A stretch of DNA of 20,359 nucleotides, taken from contig DAOUCV010000098.1 in NCBI GenBank assembly GCA_034432095.1, forward strand, positions 1 to 20,359, written 5' to 3'. This DNA is from DAOUCV01 sp034432095. GTDB taxonomy: Bacteria > Chloroflexota > Dehalococcoidia > Dehalococcoidales > UBA2162. The notes under the pieces were generated by a model that was not told where the DNA came from, ran no database searches, and worked only from the letters and a program-made list of their open reading frames with translations. Positions 6,868 through 14,983 of the stretch are shown piece after piece; position 1 is the first letter of the stretch, and each line of letters begins with the position of its first letter. The translations under genes were made by a program, and so were the position numbers.

Positions 6868-8229
6868 TTAGCTGTGTCGTCCTAAATCTTCTCCGTATTT
6901 TCCCCTTAACTCATTGAGATAGTTGGGGTCAAACCAGCCGGCCCCTTGTTTTTCAATGAGGTCGGTGCGGGTCGGCCTTCCCCTGGGGAAGACGGGGGGT
7001 CCGCCTATTATCTTATCTTCGGCAAGCTTCTCCATCTCCGCCTTCGACATTTTCAGCAAGGAACCGAATACGTACTCATCGTCCTCGGCGAAACGGGGGG
7101 CCCGTTTGGGAATGAAGCTTTCTGCCCCGCTGAACTTCGCCGGCATCTGGCTGGGTATCGGTCTTCTGCCGATTCCATCGCCGTGGTCAATAATCTGGAA
7201 AAACCCGCGCTGAATGAGGTGGGGGTTGAGGTTTATCTCTCTCATATTGAGGACAGCGCCGGCAGCAACACCGGCGGCTTGCAGGATTTGCATAACCTCA
7301 ATATGGTCGTGCTGAATAGTCCATTCCTCGACCAGCCCATCAAGCTCGTCCTGGTTCTCCCAGCGGCTCTGAGTTGTGGCAAACCTTTCTTCTGCTGTCC
7401 AGGGAGGGCTGCCGATAGCCTTGCAGAAACGCTGCCATTGCTCGTCATCCTCCACGGCGATATTCACCCAGCTGTCTTCTCCCTGGCAGCGATAACAGCC
7501 GTGCGGGGCTGCGGAAGCGTGGCGGTTGCCCATCATTGAAGGGTTCTGCCTGTTCAGAGTATAGCCGGTAAGAACTTCCCCGATGTGACAGGCGACTGCC
7601 TCACGGCCGGAAACGTCTACGTATTGCCCTTTGCCACTCTGCATACGGTAGTACAGCGCTGTCAGCAGGATGGCGGCGGCAGTAGCTCCGGTCACCCAGT
7701 CCCCGTAGGCACAGCCTGAAAGTAACGGAGGTTCGCCAGGGAAACCGGTGATGTAGGTCAAGCCGCTCATTCCTTCCATACCCGGCACATACATATAGAA
7801 ATCGCGCAAAGGACCGTAGTGCCCCAGTCCGCTTATGGAGACCATAATTATATCAGGTTTTATCTTTTTCAGTTCTTCATAACCCAGACCCCAGTTCTCC
7901 ATTACCCGGGGGGAGTAGTTCTCCACTACGGCGTCACTTATCTTTATCAGGCGCTTGAATATTTCCCTGCCCTCCTCGCTGCCCAGGTTAAGTGAAATCC
8001 CCCTCTTCCCCGCATTCAGGGTATGGAATAAACAGCCCCGGTTCCAGGGGTCTTCTCCAGGCTCGTTTTCAGGATAGACATTTGCTCTGGTAAACACATC
8101 AGCACGCTGGATTGATTCAATCTTGATGACTTCAGCGCCCAGCTCAGCAAGTATTTTGGTAGCGACCGGTCCGGCAAAGACCATCGTCAGGTCAAGGATT
8201 CTTATTCCGTCAAGTAATTTGTATGCCAT
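6868..8229 (-). CDS. CaiB/BaiF family III CoA-transferase with intact catalytic Asp
   Basis: A 453-residue family III CoA-transferase, an enzyme that moves CoA between carboxylic acids through an aspartyl-CoA intermediate. The N-terminus (LDGIRILDLTMVFAGP, then LAELGAEVIKIE) is typical. The catalytic Asp is Asp177 in CAYGDWVTG. NAGKRGISLNL and VVENYSPRVM match the CoA-binding side. At 453 residues it is somewhat longer than usual (about 400), with a charged C-terminal extension. It lies 15 bases after the other CoA-transferase gene in the same operon and 23 bases before the flavoprotein gene. The two transferases may form a heteromer or activate different acids. An AGAAGGGA ribosome binding site lies upstream. 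Confidence 0.92.
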   Translation of the reverse strand: MAYKLLDGIRILDLTMVFAGPVATKILAELGAEVIKIESIQRADVFTRANVYPENEPGEDPWNRGCLFHTLNAGKRGISLNLGSEEGREIFKRLIKISDAVVENYSPRVMENWGLGYEELKKIKPDIIMVSISGLGHYGPLRDFYMYVPGMEGMSGLTYITGFPGEPPLLSGCAYGDWVTGATAAAILLTALYYRMQSGKGQYVDVSGREAVACHIGEVLTGYTLNRQNPSMMGNRHASAAPHGCYRCQGEDSWVNIAVEDDEQWQRFCKAIGSPPWTAEERFATTQSRWENQDELDGLVEEWTIQHDHIEVMQILQAAGVAAGAVLNMREINLNPHLIQRGFFQIIDHGDGIGRRPIPSQMPAKFSGAESFIPKRAPRFAEDDEYVFGSLLKMSKAEMEKLAEDKIIGGPPVFPRGRPTRTDLIEKQGAGWFDPNYLNELRGKYGEDLGRHS

Positions 8230-8244
8230 TCAATCCCTTCTTGG

Positions 8245-9462
8245 TTAAAGTATCCCTTTTTTCTTTAATTCAGTAAGGGATTCCTTCGTATAGCCGATTT
8301 CTCCGTATATTTCCTCATTGTGTTCCCCTAGCAAGGGGGCTCTGCCTGCTTGCCAAGGCGAGCCGCTTAGCTTCGCCGGGGCTCCCGGGTAAGTGACCTC
8401 ACCCATAACCGGATGGTCGACTTTGGCAAAGAACTCCCTGGCTTTTATCTGTTCATCCTCCAGTAGCTCTTCCGGGCTCAGCACCGGAGTGAAGGCTAAC
8501 CTCAACTCCTGGGCTTGTCTGGCTATCTCCCACTTGCTGCGCTCTTTAAGCCAGGGGATGATTAAGGCATCGAACCTTTCAGGGTTAGCCATTCGGGTGC
8601 GGGGGTCGGCAAGGAGCGGGTCATCCTGAAGCTCAGGCTGTCCTATCAAAAAGGCGATGTTAGGCGCCCCGCCTACTCCCGGAGTAAGGCTTATCCACCC
8701 ATCTTTACAGGGAACGCTATAGCCTATCGGGTAGCCGTGAATGGCAAAGGGGCTCGTTCTCCGGCTCAGACCCAGATACGAGTACTCGGCAACGTGCCCC
8801 ATTAAGGTGCTGGCAACACATTCCATGGCTGATATGTCGATAGACATACCCTTCTCGGAACTGCCCCGCTTTATGAGGGCGCTTACAGTAGCGATGTAGC
8901 TCAGGACTCCTGTGGCATACTCTGCCTGAAGTCCTCCTTCAATTACCGGCCTAGCCAAAGGTTTGGTGCCGGGTCGCTGGGTATACATTGCCCCGCCGGT
9001 AGCGTATACAGTAAAGTTAGTTGCTTTATAGTTCCGGTAGGGCCCCGTCTGACCATAAGCGGAAATAGAGGTTATCACCAATCGGGGGTTTATCTGTCTT
9101 AATTGTTCAGGAGCCAGACCGAGCTCTGCCATCTTGCCGGGTTCGAAACTCTCCACCAGCACGGAGGCCCTTTTTACCAACTCCTTGAAAATCCTGGTCC
9201 CCTCTCTGCTTTCAAGATTGAGGGTAACACTTTTCTTGTTGGTGTTGAGGTAAAAAAAGACCCCGCTCTTTTCAGGGTCGGGTTCGTTTTTCAGGAACGG
9301 CCCAACACTTCTTGTGCTATCTCCTCCCTTTGGGTTTTCAACCTTGATTACCTCGGCACCGAAATCAGCCAGTAGTTTTGTGCAGTAGGCTCCCGCAACC
9401 CCTTGAGTGCAGTCCAAAACTCTCAGTCCGGAGAAAGCCCGTTCATTCATGTTAGATGCCAT
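8245..9462 (-). CDS. CaiB/BaiF family III CoA-transferase with Glu at the catalytic Asp position
   Basis: A 405-residue family III CoA-transferase of normal length, first gene of the minus-strand operon. The family framework is present: FSGLRVLDCTQGVAG, LADFGAEVIKVENP, NTNKKSVTLNLES and SFEPGKMAELG. Where the catalytic Asp should be, it reads GLQAEYATG, so Glu181 replaces it; the codon is GAG. The neighbouring transferase has GDWVTG at the aligned site. The protein may be a non-catalytic partner of that enzyme or use Glu instead (inference). The ATG at 9462 is preceded by a weak AGGA. The gene faces the divergent NuoF-like gene across 157 bases. Confidence 0.9.
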   Translation of the reverse strand: MASNMNERAFSGLRVLDCTQGVAGAYCTKLLADFGAEVIKVENPKGGDSTRSVGPFLKNEPDPEKSGVFFYLNTNKKSVTLNLESREGTRIFKELVKRASVLVESFEPGKMAELGLAPEQLRQINPRLVITSISAYGQTGPYRNYKATNFTVYATGGAMYTQRPGTKPLARPVIEGGLQAEYATGVLSYIATVSALIKRGSSEKGMSIDISAMECVASTLMGHVAEYSYLGLSRRTSPFAIHGYPIGYSVPCKDGWISLTPGVGGAPNIAFLIGQPELQDDPLLADPRTRMANPERFDALIIPWLKERSKWEIARQAQELRLAFTPVLSPEELLEDEQIKAREFFAKVDHPVMGEVTYPGAPAKLSGSPWQAGRAPLLGEHNEEIYGEIGYTKESLTELKKKGIL

Positions 9463-9490
9463 TACGCTATAGTCCTGCCTATGGTGGGGA

Positions 9491-9527
9491 TGTCAAATAA
9501 ACTACCGCAAAGTCTCTTAATTGTCAA
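9491..9527 (-). promoter_or_regulatory. Two TTGACA boxes in direct repeat upstream of the CoA-transferase operon
   Basis: On the minus strand TATTTGACA occurs twice, with TTGACA at 9522-9527 and again at 9491-9496, 31 bases apart. Each could be a -35 box, but the -10 partners at the right distance are poor (TAGTTT and ACTATA). The pair could equally be a regulator's direct repeat. The evidence is weak. Confidence 0.3.
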
Positions 9528-9551
9528 ATAGTTATGTAATAGGTTCTGTCC

Positions 9552-9580
9552 TTGACGTAACCGTTACTCTGAAATAATAT
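9552..9580 (+). promoter_or_regulatory. Sigma-70-like promoter for the NuoF-like operon
   Basis: TTGACG (9552-9557) and TAATAT (9575-9580) are spaced by exactly 17 bases, five of six matches in each box. Transcription would start near 9587 and the first gene starts with GTG at 9620. It lies in the divergent gap shared with the minus-strand CoA-transferase operon, so the two operons could be co-regulated. Confidence 0.65.
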
Positions 9581-9619
9581 ACTATATCTAAAACAGAATT
9601 CTGAAGAGAAGAAATACGA

Positions 9620-11326
9620 GTGAATTTTGAGCAGGTCTACGTAAAAGCCGAATCTGAGTGCCACTATTTGAATGACAGGGATTGCGTTAAGATTTATATT
9701 TCCTCAGCGGATGGTGCCGCCGGGTCAGGTATCTCCGAATCTTTTTCCACCGAGATTGACAGGCAAGGTATATCAGCTAAAGTTATCGCCACTGGCTCCT
9801 CCGGCTACTATGACCTTGAACCGATGGTGCGGATAGAGAAACCGGGGCGACCCGCGGTACTATTTAAAAATATAACCCCGGAAGCGGTTCCTACCCTGGT
9901 AAACGATTACTTGATTGGTGATAGTCTGGTGCCGGACATAGCTTTCGGTAGCATCGGCAGTGGTAGACTGGAAGGTATTCCGGATATCTCCAAGTTGCCT
10001 TTATTTACACTACAGAAGAGGATAGCTTTACGCAACTGTGGTCACATTGACCCAGGGAATATCAACCACTACATCCTGCGGGGACAGGGTTATAGCGGGC
10101 TGGCTAAAGCTTTGCAGATGAGCCCGGCTGGCGTGATTGCGGAGCTAAAAAAGTCGGGATTAAGGGGCAGGGGCGGAGCCGGTTATTTCACAGCGGACAA
10201 ATGGCAGATTTGTCACGATGCTGAGGGAGAGGAAAAGTACGTCGTCTGCAATGCCGTGGATGCCGACCCGCATTCACGCGCCACCCGGTTGATCCTAGAA
10301 AGTGACCCTCACTCCGTTCTGGAAGGAATGCTTATTGCGGCATATGCCGTTGGTGCTGCCCGTGGTTGCATCTGCGTTAATGCCCGGTATGAACGGGCGA
10401 TAAAAAGGCTTAGGAAAGCGCTGGAGCGGATGAGGGAGTACAGCCTCATCGGAAATAATATACTGGACTCAAATTTCAGTTCTGAAATCGAGATAAGAGA
10501 AGAAGCCGATTTATTGGTTTCGGGTGAAGAGACGGCGCTACTCCGTTCCATAGAGGGGAAACAGGCGATGCCTTACGTGCGCACAGTCTATCCGGCTACC
10601 AGCGGACTTTATGGTAAACCCACCCTGATTAATAACCTGGAGACTCTGTCCAATGTATCGGCTATTTTCCAAAACAGTCCCGAATGGTACTCCAGTTTTG
10701 GTACCGAACGGAGCCGGGGAACCAAGGTTATTACTCTAGCGGGCAGCGTAGCCCATAAATATACCGTTGAGGTACCGTTCGGGACAACTCTCCAGAGCGT
10801 AATTATGGGTATCGGAGGGGGAGTCCCGAATGGCAAGAATATCAAGGCAGCGCAGTTCGGTGGTCCGACAGGTGCCTACTTTGATGCTGGTTCTCTGAAT
10901 ACCGGCATTGCTTTTGAGACAATGGAAGAAGCCGGTTCCATCATCGGTTCCGGCGTGGTTGAGGTCTTTGATAGTGACTCGTGTGCCGTTGAAATGGCAC
11001 GGGCAGTGAGCTATTACATTCAAACTCAGTCGTGCGGTAAGTGCGTCTTCTGCCGCGAAGGAAGTTATCAGATGTCTACTATCCTGAAAGACATCTCTGA
11101 ATACCGGGGCAGACCTCAGGACCTGAACCTGCTGGCTGAGCTTGGTGAAGCAATGGCAACCGGCTGCATATGCGGTCTCGGCACTACCGCGCCCAATCCG
11201 GTTCTGAGCAGTATCAGGCTTTTCGGCAATGACTACGAAGCCCACATTAAAGATAAAAGGTGCCCGGTAAAAGGGACGGGGACAAATACTGCCCGGATGG
11301 ATTCACCATGGAAACCGTTCGAATAA
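9620..11326 (+). CDS. NuoF-like NAD(P)H/flavin subunit with cysteine-less thioredoxin-like N-domain
   Basis: A 568-residue homologue of the FMN subunit of NADH dehydrogenase and of NADP-reducing hydrogenases (HndC/HydB). Residues about 1-100 form the thioredoxin-like [2Fe-2S] domain, but the expected Cys positions read ISSADG and TGSSGYY, so no cluster ligands remain. The FMN/NAD region follows: GRGGAGY (183-189), CNAVDADPHS (210-219, normally CNADEGDPGA) and GEETALLRSIEG with SGLYGKPTLINNLETL. An SLBB-like segment comes next. The final [4Fe-4S] domain has Cys472, Cys475, Cys478 (SCGKCVFCREG) and Cys518. It starts at GTG 9620 with a weak purine-rich site. The next gene overlaps its end by 19 bases if that gene starts at 11308. 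The two products probably form one soluble NAD(P)-linked complex. Confidence 0.9.
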   Translation: MNFEQVYVKAESECHYLNDRDCVKIYISSADGAAGSGISESFSTEIDRQGISAKVIATGSSGYYDLEPMVRIEKPGRPAVLFKNITPEAVPTLVNDYLIGDSLVPDIAFGSIGSGRLEGIPDISKLPLFTLQKRIALRNCGHIDPGNINHYILRGQGYSGLAKALQMSPAGVIAELKKSGLRGRGGAGYFTADKWQICHDAEGEEKYVVCNAVDADPHSRATRLILESDPHSVLEGMLIAAYAVGAARGCICVNARYERAIKRLRKALERMREYSLIGNNILDSNFSSEIEIREEADLLVSGEETALLRSIEGKQAMPYVRTVYPATSGLYGKPTLINNLETLSNVSAIFQNSPEWYSSFGTERSRGTKVITLAGSVAHKYTVEVPFGTTLQSVIMGIGGGVPNGKNIKAAQFGGPTGAYFDAGSLNTGIAFETMEEAGSIIGSGVVEVFDSDSCAVEMARAVSYYIQTQSCGKCVFCREGSYQMSTILKDISEYRGRPQDLNLLAELGEAMATGCICGLGTTAPNPVLSSIRLFGNDYEAHIKDKRCPVKGTGTNTARMDSPWKPFE

Positions 11327-13413
11327 GCATAGACGGGCGGGATGTCAAGGCACAGCCCGGGAAGAGCGTGCTCGAAGCAGCGCTTGATGCTGGAATATAT
11401 ATCCCGCACCTTTGTCACCATCCAGACCTGCCGCCTATCGGCGCCTGCCGCTTGTGCATCGTGGAGATAGAGGGCATAGAGGGGTTTCCCCCATCCTGCA
11501 TGACACCCGTCTCGGATGGTATGACGGTCAGGACAAAAACAGCGAAAATAGACCAGCGACGTCGGCTGGCTATGGAATTGATTCTCGCCGGACATCCTCA
11601 GGACTGCCAGTCATGCTATAAATATCTGAATTGTGAAGTGCAATCGCTCAAGCAGTACCTTATCAACGATGAGTTGAGAGTAAGGACGCGTACCAGACTG
11701 CTGCCGATAAACAAGAGTAACCCGCTTTTCCTTCTTGAGCCTGATAAATGCGTTGTCTGCGGCCGCTGTGTGAGGGCATGCCACGAACTCCGTGGGGTAG
11801 GGGTACTTTTCTACAGGAAGAGAGACAATGAGACTTATACCGGCACTGCTTCAGACCTGCCGCTTGCCGATGCCGGATGCAGGTTCTGCGGAGCCTGTGC
11901 CGAGGTCTGTCCTACCGGGGCAATACAGGACAGGGAGCCAGCCGGGACGGGGAAAAAACGGAGGGCAGCCCTTGTTCCCTGCAAATACAACTGTCCCGCT
12001 GAAATAGATGTACCGAGGTACATCCGCTTTATCCGGGAAAAGAGATATACTGAGGCCGCCGCCGTGATAAGAGAAAAAGTCCCCTTTCCCGGGGTGCTCG
12101 GCTATGTGTGCGACCGTCCCTGTGAAGACGTCTGCCGGAGGGGTGAAGTAAACGAGGCAGTTTCAATCAGGGCGCTGAAACGCTTTGCCGCCGGGCACGA
12201 TAAGGCAAGGCTATGGGATAAGAATCCGATTAGGAAACCGCCTTCCGGTAAGAAAGTCGCGATAATTGGTTCCGGGCCTGCCGGTCTGACGGCTGCCTAT
12301 TATCTTGCCAACCAGGGGCATGCTGTTACCGTGTTCGAGGCACTGCCTCTTGCCGGGGGAATGATGCGCTTCGGAATTCCCGAATATCGCCTGCCCAGGG
12401 ATATACTCGATAGCGAGATAGAGGATATTAAGAAGAGAGGCGTCGGGATAAGAACCGGTGCCCACATCGAATCGATTGACGAGCTTTTTAGACAGGGCTA
12501 TGATGCCGTTCTTGCCGCCATAGGGACTCACCGGGGACAGAAACTTCCCATTCCGAACGCCGATATTGAAGGAGTCTTCATCGGCATTGATTTCCTCAAG
12601 GATATAAATCTCGGTAAGAAAGTGGCTCTCGGTAATAGGGTCGTCGTGCTGGGGGGCGGTAATGTTGCCTTCGATTGTGCCCGTATTGCGCGGCGCCTCG
12701 GGGCAGAACGGGTGCAGATAGCCTGTCTCGAGCGACGGGCGGAAATGCCAGCTACCAAAGATGAAGTTGTTCAGGCAGAAGAAGAAGGTATACTTATCTA
12801 CCCCTCTAAGACCTCCACACGCATCATAACTGACAACGGGAGAATCAAGGGGGTGGAATTCCTTGAGGTGGAATCGTTCAGCTTCGACGAGAACAAGAAC
12901 GCTCAAATTGAAGTCCGGGAAAATTCATATTATGTTCTTGAAGCCGATAATGTAATCTTCGCCATCGGTCAGCGCCCGGAGATTCCCAAAGGCTTCGGGC
13001 TTGATACCACCGCCAACAGTTTCATCAAGCTGGACTCATTCACCCTCAGCACCAGCCGGGAAAGAGTTTTTGCCGCCGGTGATGCCGTATACGGCACCGC
13101 AACCGTGATTGAAGCTATAGCCTCGGGGAGAAGGAGCGCCATAGCCATTGATAAATTTCTCGGGGGAAACGGGAATATCGATGAGAAACTAGCGCCACCT
13201 TTAGAAACTGAACCCTGCTTTGGGCCGGCGGAAAACTTTGCTCACATGGCGCGCTATAACGAATCCCTCATTCCGCCAGAAGAGCGACTGAAGGATTTTG
13301 GTAAAATCATACAGGAAATGGATGAAAAAGCAGCGGACTACGAATCGAACCGCTGCCTACGGTGCGACCTGAGGCTTGAAATTACCCCCGTAGAATTCTG
13401 GAGTAGCTACTAA
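11308..13413 (+). CDS. NuoG-type iron-sulfur domain fused to GltD-like NAD(P)H oxidoreductase
   Basis: Starting at ATG 11308 (701 residues), it opens with a [2Fe-2S] domain (Cys36, 47, 50, 64). A NuoG-type His-Cys cluster follows (His96, Cys100, 103, 109), then two [4Fe-4S] motifs (Cys148, 151, 154, 158 and Cys191, 194, 197, 201). From about 220 it becomes glutamate-synthase small-subunit-like: CKYNCPAEIDVPRYI, CDRPCEDVCRRG, an FAD motif GSGPAG (321-326) and a second nucleotide motif VVVLGGGNVAFDCA. A GTG at 11260 would add 16 residues without family likeness, so ATG is preferred; neither start has a strong ribosome binding site. With the preceding NuoF-like subunit it could transfer electrons between NAD(P)H and ferredoxin, possibly by bifurcation, since two flavin sites and several clusters are present (inference). 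Confidence 0.9.
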   Translation: METVRISIDGRDVKAQPGKSVLEAALDAGIYIPHLCHHPDLPPIGACRLCIVEIEGIEGFPPSCMTPVSDGMTVRTKTAKIDQRRRLAMELILAGHPQDCQSCYKYLNCEVQSLKQYLINDELRVRTRTRLLPINKSNPLFLLEPDKCVVCGRCVRACHELRGVGVLFYRKRDNETYTGTASDLPLADAGCRFCGACAEVCPTGAIQDREPAGTGKKRRAALVPCKYNCPAEIDVPRYIRFIREKRYTEAAAVIREKVPFPGVLGYVCDRPCEDVCRRGEVNEAVSIRALKRFAAGHDKARLWDKNPIRKPPSGKKVAIIGSGPAGLTAAYYLANQGHAVTVFEALPLAGGMMRFGIPEYRLPRDILDSEIEDIKKRGVGIRTGAHIESIDELFRQGYDAVLAAIGTHRGQKLPIPNADIEGVFIGIDFLKDINLGKKVALGNRVVVLGGGNVAFDCARIARRLGAERVQIACLERRAEMPATKDEVVQAEEEGILIYPSKTSTRIITDNGRIKGVEFLEVESFSFDENKNAQIEVRENSYYVLEADNVIFAIGQRPEIPKGFGLDTTANSFIKLDSFTLSTSRERVFAAGDAVYGTATVIEAIASGRRSAIAIDKFLGGNGNIDEKLAPPLETEPCFGPAENFAHMARYNESLIPPEERLKDFGKIIQEMDEKAADYESNRCLRCDLRLEITPVEFWSSY

Positions 13414-13436
13414 AAATAGCTTATGGGAGGCAAAAG

Positions 13437-14903
13437 ATGAGTAAAATACCGACAGGGACTGATGTTGTTGTGATCGGGAGCGGCGTTTCAGGCCTGGTGG
13501 CAGCGCTAACCGCCGCTGAAATGGGGGTGGAGGTTGTTGTTTTTGAAAAGCTGCGCTCTCTCGGGGGCACATCTAACTTTATTAAAGGTACGTTCGCCGT
13601 GGAAAGCCGCTGGCAAAAGGCGAGATATATTACCTATGACCGGGATGAAGCCTTCAGGGAAATTATGGAATATAGTCACTGGCGGGCTAACCCGCGTCTG
13701 GTAAGGGCTATTGTCAATGAGTCTGCGGCAACTCTCGCTTGGCTTGAGGAGCAGGGCGTCGAGATTACCGAAGTCACCATCAATATGATAAATGCTCCCC
13801 AGACATACCATATTATCAAAGGAGAAGGAGCGGCCGTGGTGAAAACGCTGGCTACCAGAGCAAGGGAGAAAGGAGTAGAAATAATAGCCGGCACACCGGT
13901 AAAGCAAATCCTCAGGGAAGAAGACCGGATTACCGGTGTTATTGTGGAGGGAGAAGAAGAAAATGTGCGGGTGGCGGCGAAGGCTGTCGTTATTGCCAGC
14001 GGTGGGTATCTTAACAATAAAGAGTGGGTAAAGAAATACACGGGTTTCGACCTGGGTAAAAATTTAAAACCCGTTGGCAATGTTGAGAAGATGGGAGATG
14101 GAATCCGCATGGCGTGGGAGGTTGGAGCGGCTGAAGAAGGTATCGGTGTTGTTGAGCTGTTCCGCATCGGTCCGATGAGACAGGAAATCGGTACAGGAGG
14201 GCAACTCAGCTTTGTGGTTATGCAGCCCGACCTCTGGGTGAACCAGACTGGGGAACGGTTCTGCGATGAGGGCATCACTCACTACGATACCTCGGAGGGC
14301 AATGCCAACGCCAGACACAAAGAAGGCTATACCTATAACATATTCGATGATTCGGTCAAGGAGCGCATAATGAATGTGGGAGTCGACAAGGGTGTATCAC
14401 CGGACGTCCTTCCGGGGCAGACACTTGACGATTTCGATAAAGACCTGCGGGCTGCTCTTGAGAGTGAGACTACAGAAGTATTCGAGGCAAATTCTATAGA
14501 GGAACTGGCGGTTAAAACAGGAATGGATCCGGCGGTACTGAAGGCTACCCTCGATGAGTACAACGGATTCTGCGAGAAGGGGCATGACGACCTGTTCGCC
14601 AAGAACCCCAAATACCTCCGTCCTCTAAGGGGGCCCAAGTTCTACGCCGTAAAGGCACACACCGTCTGTCTGGGGACTATGGGAGGCATCAAGATAAACC
14701 ACAGAACAGAAGTGCTGGACAGGAATGATAAGGTTATCCCCGGTCTGTATGCTGTTGGGTTTGATGCTGGCGGAATGTATGGGAATGATTACTGTATGAA
14801 AGTAGCTTCCGGCCTATGCTCCGCCTTTGCTACCAATTCCGGTCGCCTTGCGGGTAAAAATGCCTCCTCTTACGTCCGACAGTACTCACCTAGTGCTCTA
14901 TAG
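13437..14903 (+). CDS. FAD-dependent oxidoreductase, fumarate reductase/3-ketosteroid dehydrogenase family
   Basis: A 488-residue flavoprotein of the FAD_binding_2 family. The FAD motif GSGVSG is at 14-19, followed by VVVFEK and GGTSNFIKG. The active-site cap spans the middle. The C-terminal part has FYAVKAHTVCLGTMGGIKIN and the second FAD motif VIPGLYAVGFDAGGMYGNDY. In soluble fumarate reductases the TMGG motif is preceded by a catalytic His (HHTMGG); here it reads CLGTMGG. The segment after NQTGERFCDE lacks the usual Arg. It is therefore unlikely to be a fumarate reductase and probably dehydrogenates or reduces another enone- or acid-type substrate (inference). There is no signal peptide or heme motif. 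A GGGAGG site precedes the ATG, 23 bases after the upstream gene. Confidence 0.87.
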   Translation: MSKIPTGTDVVVIGSGVSGLVAALTAAEMGVEVVVFEKLRSLGGTSNFIKGTFAVESRWQKARYITYDRDEAFREIMEYSHWRANPRLVRAIVNESAATLAWLEEQGVEITEVTINMINAPQTYHIIKGEGAAVVKTLATRAREKGVEIIAGTPVKQILREEDRITGVIVEGEEENVRVAAKAVVIASGGYLNNKEWVKKYTGFDLGKNLKPVGNVEKMGDGIRMAWEVGAAEEGIGVVELFRIGPMRQEIGTGGQLSFVVMQPDLWVNQTGERFCDEGITHYDTSEGNANARHKEGYTYNIFDDSVKERIMNVGVDKGVSPDVLPGQTLDDFDKDLRAALESETTEVFEANSIEELAVKTGMDPAVLKATLDEYNGFCEKGHDDLFAKNPKYLRPLRGPKFYAVKAHTVCLGTMGGIKINHRTEVLDRNDKVIPGLYAVGFDAGGMYGNDYCMKVASGLCSAFATNSGRLAGKNASSYVRQYSPSAL

Positions 14904-14983
14904 AATTAGAGAATTAGAAAGGAAGCTCAAAGACAGGGCTTTAACTACTACTACTAAAACACCGCCTGCTGAGCATAGAGAAA

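Noticed and set aside
11260..11307. GTG at 11260 as the start of the NuoG-GltD fusion
   Set aside because: The added 16 residues do not resemble the family; the family start matches ATG 11308. The upstream site is not better.
12211..12906. Minus-strand frame of 231 codons opposite the GltD-like domain
   Set aside because: It is antisense to well-conserved FAD/NAD motifs and has no domain of its own.
14945..14956. Run of CTA triplets before the ACD-alpha-like gene
   Set aside because: Only about four units; a minor microsatellite with no evident role.
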